This document shows, piece after piece, positions 23,148 to 32,100 of a stretch of DNA of 64,000 nucleotides. Below the pieces are notes generated by a model. The model ran no database searches. It was not told the DNA's origin and worked only from the letters and a program-made list of their open reading frames with translations. A program made the position numbers and the translations under genes. Position 1 is the first letter of the stretch, and the number at the start of each line of letters is the position of its first letter. Source of the stretch: Thamnocephalis sphaerospora. Its lineage: Eukaryota > Zoopagomycota > Zoopagomycetes > Zoopagales > Sigmoideomycetaceae. The stretch is taken from contig KZ992425.1 in assembly GCA_003614735.1 (NCBI GenBank), forward strand, positions 1 to 64,000. The letters run 5' to 3'.

Positions 23148-26100
23148 ATGTGGTTCTCGCACGACTTGAGTGTCGTCCTACTTGCCGTGCAGGCGGCTGC
23201 TGTGGTCGGCCTGACGGTCAGCGTGGCGCAATTCTGGCAGAAGCGCGAGCATCTTGTCGTGCGCCTGACCAGCTTGGCTGCACTGCTTGATCTTGCCTAT
23301 GCTGGCACCGTGTTGCTCGGTGAGCTTTCCGAGCTGCGCGCGCTGTCCGCATCGGCCGCCGGCCTGGACACCGGCCTCAGCGCTGCATCCTGCCGCAACA
23401 ACCATGGCATGCGCCTGGTCCTCTGGGCGGCCAGTATGGCGTACACCGCATTCCTGGCGGTGCACGCGCAGCGCTTTGCCGCCGATCCGTCGCACGCTCG
23501 TCCATCGCTGTCCAAGCGCACCGCGCTTACCGGTTTTGGCTGGACGGCCGCTGCTGCCGGCACCACGCTTGCTCTCTGGTCGACCCGCGATTGGTGGCAG
23601 GCACTGACGCTCGACAGCCAAGGACGTGCTGTTGCCTGTCGTCCGGAGCCGGCCGCTGAGCGCCCAACGCACGCCATCATTGGCATGCTCGCTCTGGCCG
23701 CGTGGGCCTTTGTGGCAGTCCGTGCTGTGCGCAGCCTGCCCGTGATCCGCTCGCTTGCCGGCCAGATTGTCGCCAAGGACGCGCAGGTCTCGCTGCTGCA
23801 GCGCTTCAAGCTGCGTCTGACCATGCTGCCGTTCGTCTACACCGCCGTGGCCCTCTGGTACCCACTTCACAATCTGGCAGTTGCCGCCACCGGTCACGAG
23901 GATGCTTCTGGCCTGTTTGCCTATGCCGCGCACTTTTCCGCGCAGGCCTGGTCAGTCTTCTTTGCCGCCTACTATCTCTGGCTTCTGCGCTGGCTGCCAA
24001 GCGACCGCGCTCTCTACGCCGCCGAGTCAGTCTCGGTCAAGGTCGACTTGGCTACGCCGATCGCCGACACTGTGACTGCGGTTCACGCCAGCGAGTCTAG
24101 CATGCACGAGTCCGCCAGTCTGCGCAACCGCCATGCCAAGACAGCCGGTCGCGGTCTCACCGAGTCTGACATTGCTGCTGCAGTGCGCAGCGTCGCTGAG
24201 GCTCGCCGTTCCGGCACCGTCACTCCGATCGAAGGCATGGTTGCCGATGAGAGCCTCTCGCAGGTGAGGGAGTGTGTGGACGGTCTGCTTTCTGCCTTTT
24301 CCAGCTGGGAGAACTTGCAGCAAGCTCGCAGCAGTGCCCTCTATGTTCAACCGCGCGCTCGTCGTGCCAGCGAAAGCCTGTCGACTGTATCTGACCTTCT
24401 GACCGCGGATCTCACCTGGTCTGATGCGGGCTGTGATGCACTTGCGCAGTTGTATGCGCCGGTAGCGCCCGTCGAGGTTGTCGCCTTTCCGCTTTCCAAC
24501 GACTCGGACGAGGAGAAGGGCAAGGGTGGTTTTTTGAGTCGTTTCTGGGGCAGCAGCAGCAAGTCGTCCAAAAAGTCCAAGGAGACCAAGCCAGCCGCTG
24601 CGCCAGCGCCAGCGCCAGTGCCTGCACCCGCACCTGCACCCGCACCCGCACCGGCGCCGGTCGCCAACATTCCCGCTGACGTGGGTCCTAGCGAGTCTCG
24701 CAAGGCTGAAAAGGCGCCGGCCTCTGACGAGGACGAGAGCATCATTGGCCATGTGGCTCACGAAGCCGTCGAAGGTGTGTCCTCTGCCGTGCACCGTGTC
24801 GAGTCCTGGTTCTTTGGCAAGCCAAAGAAGAAGGGACGTGCTATTGATGACGAGTCATCTGTTGCTACTGGCTTGGCCAAGGCTACTACCATGCGGTCCG
24901 ATGCAGAGAAGCCGGTCGGCGTGATGGTGGTTCGTTCTGGGCGTCGCTTCATCCGTCGCACGTACACAGTCTACAACTCGTCTTCCAGCAAGATTGAGGA
25001 GGCCGAGCTGGAGCTACTTGTCGATGGGCTGACCGAGGCTAGCAGCCGTGCCACCATCAAGTCGTCGGGCATCAACACCACGCACAAGGGCCGCCGCTTC
25101 ATCAAGTATGCCATCGCTCGCTGGGACGTGCGTACCGGCCAGCTGATTCACGACACGCTGCGAGTTGCCGCCGAGGATGTCGATTCGGCCATCAACGAGG
25201 CAGCGCGCGTTTCCGCTCAAGTGGCCATCCGCAATGGCCGCCGGTTTATCCGCCGCGTCCTCACCCGCTGGGATGCCGCCACACACAAGGCCGTGCAGGA
25301 GCCGGCCGAACTGGCTGCCGACGATGTTGCCCAGGCTGCCGGCGAGATTGCTGGCTCGTACAGCATTGTGGTGCGCGATGGTCGTCGATTTGTCCGCCGC
25401 ATCTACACTCGTTGGGACCTGCGCACCAACGCAGTTGCTCATGACAAGCTCGAGTATGCACATGACGATCTCAAGCTGGCCGACGTTGAGGCTGCCAGCA
25501 CGGCTGCAATCATCATTGTACGCAGCGGTCGTCGCCTGATCCGTCGTTCGTTCATCCGCTGGGATGAGTCCACGCAGTCCATCTCGCGCGATGCCATTGA
25601 GCTTGCTGCTGATGACGTGCAGCGCGCTATTTCAGCAGCTTCGGAAGCCAAGGCCGTCGTCGTGCGTAACGGCCGTCGCTTTGTGCGTTCGCAGTTCTAC
25701 TACTGGGACACGCGCACCTGCCGTATCGTGTTGGGTGAGCTGATCGTGTCCGCCGAGGATCTGCAGCAGGCAAGCAGCGAAATTGCCACTGTATCGGCCG
25801 TATCGGTTGTGCGCAGCGGCCGCCGTTACATCCGCCGTGTCTTCACATTCTGGGATACTGCAGCTGGCTGCGAGAATCGTCGCGTGGGCGAGATGGCTGC
25901 CGACGAAGTGGCCGCCGCCGCCGCCGAGTCTTCGGGCAAGGCGCCGGTGAGCAGCAGTAGCAGCATCGTTGTTCACAACGGCCGTCGCTTCCTGCGCCGT
26001 ATCATCACCCGTTGGGATGTACAGACCAACAAGGCTGTGCAGGAGCACATTGAGGTGGCTGCTGATGACCTGCAGAATGCTCATGCCGCCAACAGCATCT

Positions 26101-29100
26101 CCTATTCTGTGATTGTGCGCCAGACCCGTCGCTTCGTCCGCCGTTTCTTCACACGCTGGGACGCCAAGCACGAGCGTTTCATCGATCAAGAGCTGGAGAT
26201 TGACGAGCAGGAACTGCGTAACGCTGCTGCGGCATCCATCAACGGTTACGCTGCTTCCCGCATTGTGGTCCGCCGCAACAAGCGCATGCTTCGCTACGCC
26301 TTCACCCGCTGGAGCACCACACGTAGCCGACCGATCGAGGAGGAGCTTGAGATTCTGGCGGACGATGTCGAGAACGCCGGTACTCTGGCTGCAAACCCAA
26401 CCTTCTCTGCCAGCGTGCTTTTGCGCAACAGCGTGCGATTTGTACGTCGCTATGTCTACATCTGGAACGAGAAGACCAGCAGCGCTGAGCGCGTTACGCT
26501 GCACGTCATGGAGAAGGAGGATGATTCTGACGACGACTCTTCGCTCAAGGCTGCTCAGGAGGGCGGTGTGGAGCGCGACGGTCGTCTGTATATCCGCCGC
26601 ATGGCACTGCGCTGGGATGAGCAGAGTGGCACTGAGCGTCAGGAAGTTGTTGAGATTCACATTGCCGACACTTCCAGTCTCCTCAAGATGTCCTTTGCCG
26701 AGATTGCTCGCTCTGTGCGCATCGTTGTGCGTGGCAACCGCCGTTATGTCCGCCGTTTGTTTACGCGCTGGGATGTGCAGCAGAAGCGTCTTGTACAAGA
26801 TGAGATCGAGCTGGCTGCTGACGAGCTGGAGCAGTCGACCGCACTCATCCACGCCTCGACGCTGGTGTTGATCCGCGAGGAGCGTCGCTTCGTTCGTCGC
26901 ATCTTCACTCGTTGGGACGTGCATCTCCGCACAATTGTGCGCGAGGAGATCGAGTTTGCCGTTGACGATCTTGAAGAGGCTGCTGAGCTGGCACGCAGTG
27001 AGCTGTACTCCAACCAGCACGAGCACATCATCCTGCGTGGTGGCCAGCGCTTTGTGCAGTATACTATTCGCCGCTGGTGCGAGAAGACCAACAGCATTGT
27101 CACGTCTGAGGTCGATATTTCCGTCGAGGACATTGACAGTGCTGTGCAGTACTCTCGCCAGGTTAAGGTGATTCTTGTGTTCCGCGAAAACCGGCGCTTC
27201 GTTCGCTACCTCTTCACACGCTGGTGTCACATTACGAACACCAGCGTACAGGAGAGCATTGAAGTCGACGCGGACGAGGTAATTCAGGGCGCCAGCCGCA
27301 GCACATTTGCCGCCTCTGCCGCCGTTTCCGCTGCTGTCGTACCGGCCAAGGGCACTATCGTCATTCGTCGCGGTCGCCGCTATGTCAAGCGCACCTTCAC
27401 CGTCTTCTATCCGGGCACCGCTCAGCCTGTCCAGAAGGAGATTGAGGTTGCTGCTGACGATGTTGAGACGGCTGCTTGCACCAGTGAGGCCGACGACAGC
27501 AGTGTAGTCGTGCGCGATGATGGCAAAAAGTACATTGTTCGCCGTTTCAAGCGCTGGGATGCTCAGCAGGATCGTGAAGTTGAGGAAGAGATCCAGGTGG
27601 ACGCCGCTGAACTCAAGAGCGCGCGCACACTTTCGGTGAACGTGTCTGCTTCCATTGTCATTCGTCATGGCCGTCGCTTTGTTCGTCGTCTGATGCGCTT
27701 CTGGGATGCACACCAGAAGAAGACGGTCAAGCGGGTGGTTGAGATTGCAGAGGATGACGTCATCCATGGAGCTGAAGAGACCACCAAGGCCACCAGCCGC
27801 ATTGTTGTCCGCAACACTCGCCGTTACATTGTACGTCGCTACATCCGCTGGGACGAAATTCAGCAAAAGACCGTTGAGGATGAAGTCGAGGTTGATGCCG
27901 AGGATCTACAGCTCGCCCAGGCTGAGGCTGCTACATGCGTCACTGCCGTAGTTATCCGCCACCATCGTCGCTATATTCTGCGTACTTTCACCTACTGGGA
28001 CCAGGCCGCTGGCAAGGAGGTCCAGAAGCAGGTTGAAGTCGCCGCCGAAGATTTGACCGAAGGCGGTTCGCCCGAGACGGTGGTTGAGCGTAATGGCCGC
28101 CGTTTCGTTCGTCGCATTGTCAAGCGCTGGTGCACTGTGGAGAACAAGGAGGTCGAGGAGGAGGTGGAGATTGCCGCCGACGACCTTGCCGAAGTTAGCA
28201 CTGAACTCGTCAAGTACGAGGCCAAATCTAGTGCTGCGCTAGCAGCTACCGCCAAGGCTGCCACTGAGTCTGCCGGTGTTGCCGTCCGTGAGGGCCGCCT
28301 GTTCGTCCGCCGTATCTTCACCTACTGGGACGTCGAGAAGAATGAGGAGGTCCAGAAGGAGGTGGAGGTCGCCGCCGACGAGGTCAAGGAGGCCACCAAG
28401 GTCGAGGCCGATTCCGAGACGATGGTCGAGCGCAATGGCCGCCGCTTCATCCGCCGTAAGTTCACCCGCTGGAGCGTCGAGGAGAACAAGGAGGTCGCCG
28501 AGGAGGTGGAGGTGGCCGCCGACGAGGTTCAGCAGGTGAACGAGGAGGTGGTCAAGGTCGAGGTCGAGACCACTGGCGCGCTTGCCAACGCCGGAGTCGC
28601 CGTCCGCGAGGGCCGCGTCTTCGTCCGCCGTGTGTTCACCTACTGGGACGCCGAGAAGAACGAGGAGGTCCAGAAGGAGGTGGAGGTCGCCGCCGAGGAA
28701 GTCAAGGAGGCCGCCGACACCGCCTGCGGCGCCGACTCTGAGGCTGTCGTTGTGCGCAATGGCCGCCGCTTCATCCGCCGCTACTTCACTCGCTGGAATG
28801 TCGAGACTGGCAAGACCGTGGCCGAGCAGGTCGAGGTCGCCGCCGACGATGTCCAGCAGGTGAAGGAGGAGGTTGTCAAGGTTGAGGCCGAGACCGGCTC
28901 CGTTCTGACCACGGCCGTCGCTGCCACCGCCGCGACCGCCACGGTCGCCGCTGCCGCCGCCACCGAGAGCGCAACCGTCGCCGTCCGCGAGGGCCGCCTG
29001 TTCGTCCGCCGTATGTTCACCTACTGGGACGCTGAGAAGAACGAGGAGGTCCAGAAGGAGGAGGAGGTTGCCGCCGATGAGGTCAAGGAGGCCGCCACGG

Positions 29101-32100
29101 TCGAGGCCGAAGCCGAGGCTGTTGTCGAGCGCAACGGTCGCCGCTTCATCCGCCGCAAGTTCACCCGCTGGAGCGTCGAGGAGAACAAGCAGGTGACCGA
29201 TGAGGTCGAGGTCGCCGTCGACTCTGTCCAGCAGGTCAACGAGGAGGTGACCAAGGTCGAGGCCGAGTCCAGCGGTATCCTGAGCACCGCCGTTGCCGCC
29301 ACGGCCGCAGCATCTTTGACCGGCGCTGCAGTGTATGGCGCGCTGCGGTCAAGTGCATCCGCATCTACACAGGCTCGTCCGCTTGTGCAGACTGACAGCG
29401 CGATTGGTGGTGTTGCTGATGCTGAAGGCGCTTGCGTCGAGAAGGAGCGTATTCCAGTTATTCACGAGGACTCCGCTACCACTGAGGTGCTGGTTGGTGC
29501 TGCCACCATGACTACATCGTCAGCGTGGACCGCAGATGTCAAGGTTCACCCGGCTCGCGCAGAGGCCAAATCCAATGTTGTGCTGCATTCTGGTCGCCGT
29601 TTCATTCGCCGCTACTTTGTGCGTTGGGATGAAGTCACGCAGACGACTGTGCGCGAAGAAGTTGAACTGGATGCCGAACAGCTCGAAAGCGCTGTGACCG
29701 ATGAGACATCTGTCGAGAAGGTCACGCGTGATGGAAAGACATTCATTCGTAAGGCCTTCGCCATCTGGGACAAGACGACGCAGTCCATCGTCGAGAAGGT
29801 GACCGAGATTGCATGTGATGACGTGCAGAACTCGGTTAGCGATGCTTCGGTTGATACGTCTGCTACAATCGTCATACGTGGTGGTCGTCGCTTTGTCCGG
29901 CGCGTGATTCTACGCTGGTCGGAGGTTGAGCAGCGTGAAGTAGAGGAGGAGATCGAAGTGGCAGCTGATACAGCGTCCGAGGAATCGATTGATGAGACGT
30001 CTGTTGTCATTCGCGGTGGTCGCCGTTTCTTCCGTCGCATGATCCGCCGCTGGGATGCCGTCCGTGAACAAGATGTCGACGATACGATTGAGGTTGATGC
30101 CGATGACTACCACGCCATTTGCTCTGTTGCCGCCACGTCCACCGCACTTTCAGCAGTATCCAAGGTTAGCGTTGATGGCCACACGTTCATCCGCCGCCTG
30201 GTTACCCGCTGGGATGAGGTGCAGCAGCGCGAGGTCAAGGAGGTTGTTCACATCGCATCTGGCCGCGACGAGTCGCTCGGCGAAGTATCCACCGTAGAGC
30301 GCAACGGTTGCCGCTATATCGTCCGCTACGTGCTGCGCTGGAATACCCTGGAGGGCACCACGCGTACCGAGGCTATTGAGGTGCCGGATGTTGCCGCCAA
30401 TCGCCCGGACAATCCGACTGTGAGCACGCTGATCACGGTTGTCCATGGTGGTCGCCGCTTCGTTCGTCGCACGATTGCGCTTTGGGATGCCGAGACCAGC
30501 ACAACCCGCTACGAGGAGCTGGATGTTGCTGCCGATGAGGAAGCATCTGCTGACGAGAGTACCGCAGCTGTCACTATCGTCCGCGATGGTCGCCGATTTG
30601 TCCGTCGCACCATCGTTGTCTGGTGCTTCAAGACATTCACTACCGTGACTCGCACCATTGAGTACGCCGTGGATAGCACCAGCGAATCTGGCCATGCACA
30701 CTTTGCTCTTCGTGCTCCTATGCACGTCTGCCGTGCGGATCGACGCTTTGTGCGCCGCGCCGTTCTTCGCTGGAACGTGCAAGCGCAGCAAGTGGTTCGT
30801 GAGGTAGTACATGTCGAGGTTGCCGCAAGCGATTTCACCGCCAACGAGTCGTCTGTCATCGTGCGCGATGGTCGTCGCTACGTTCTGTGGCAAATTCTCT
30901 ACTGGGATGAGCTGACTGGCGCCGAGCGCATCGAGTCGGTTGAGCTTGACCTGGAGGACGTCACGGCGCGCAAGCCTACTGATGACGTGACAACGGTTCG
31001 CCGCGCTGGCGTGCTGTTCATCCGTCGCACCATTCGCATTTGGATTGCCGCTGAGAGCCGCTTTATTGAGCGCACTGCGTTTGTGAATGCGACCGAGGAC
31101 GAGCACGCACTGGTTACCGTCCGCTTTGGCCGCCGCTTCGTTCGCCGTCTGATTCTCGGCTGGAACGAGCAGACCGGCGAGGAGTATGCGGAGATTGCTG
31201 AGGTCGAGGTTGAGGCCGAGACTGTGCACGAGGATGACGAGCCGTCAGACTCGGGTAGTGACTACGACTCTGCCGCCGACTCGGATGTGGATCAGCCAGG
31301 TGTTACCGCCAGCAAGGGTGGCAAGAAGCGTCGCAACAAGAAGCGCCGCAATAAGAAGCGCGGTGGTCAGCAGCAGCAGCAGCAGCAGACTACCCAGCTG
31401 GCTGTCGGCGCTGCTGTTGGCACTGCTGTCGCCGCCAGCGCCGTGGCCGTGGCTGCCCAGTCTGCCCAATCCGCCAGTCTTACCGTGGAGGCACCCGCGA
31501 CCGCTGCTCTTTCCGACGTGACCTACGAGTCCGAGTCCGAATCTGAGCTGGAGTCGGACGATGATGCGACGATAGGAAGCGTCAGCATGCTGGCCGATGA
31601 TGACAGTGAAGAGAGCGATCTCGAGTCCACTGAGGATGAGGAGGGTGTGGTGAAGGATATGTCGCCGGAGGCTGTTGCTGCGCGTGCCGAGCGCAAGGAG
31701 AAGCGCCTTCGGAAGAAGAAGCAGCACCGTCACAAGAAGCACCGGCCAAAGAAGGGCCGCCGCGCTGCTGAAGGTGGTAATGCAAAGAGCACCACCGAGA
31801 AAGCAGCAACGGGTGGCAAGAAGAGGCGTCGTCGTCAGCGCTCTCGTCGGCCGCAGCTGGACTCGGCTCCTGTGGCTGCAGCTCCATCGGTTCAGGTTAT
31901 TGCTGAGGAGCAGCATGTTTCCACAAGTGCGTCGAGCACCGCAGCTGCCGTTGGTGTTGCAGCAACTGGTGCCGCGATTGCTGCTGCCAGCACGGCCGCT
32001 ACTGTCAAGGCATCGACTGCCGAGGAGTTCCTGCGCGAACTGGATGGTGAGCCGCAGTCAGCGCCGTCGGTTGTGACCACAGATGCCGATACCTTCCTTC

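Noticed and set aside
25632-27866. A 744-codon open frame on the minus strand
   Set aside because: It is antisense to the type A repeats. Periodic codon usage in the repeats leaves the opposite strand open; its text has no domain and mirrors the repeat period.
24921-31230. CRISPR-like or satellite DNA array
   Set aside because: Unit spacing varies in multiples of three, similarity is at protein level, and the frame is open throughout; this is coding repetition.
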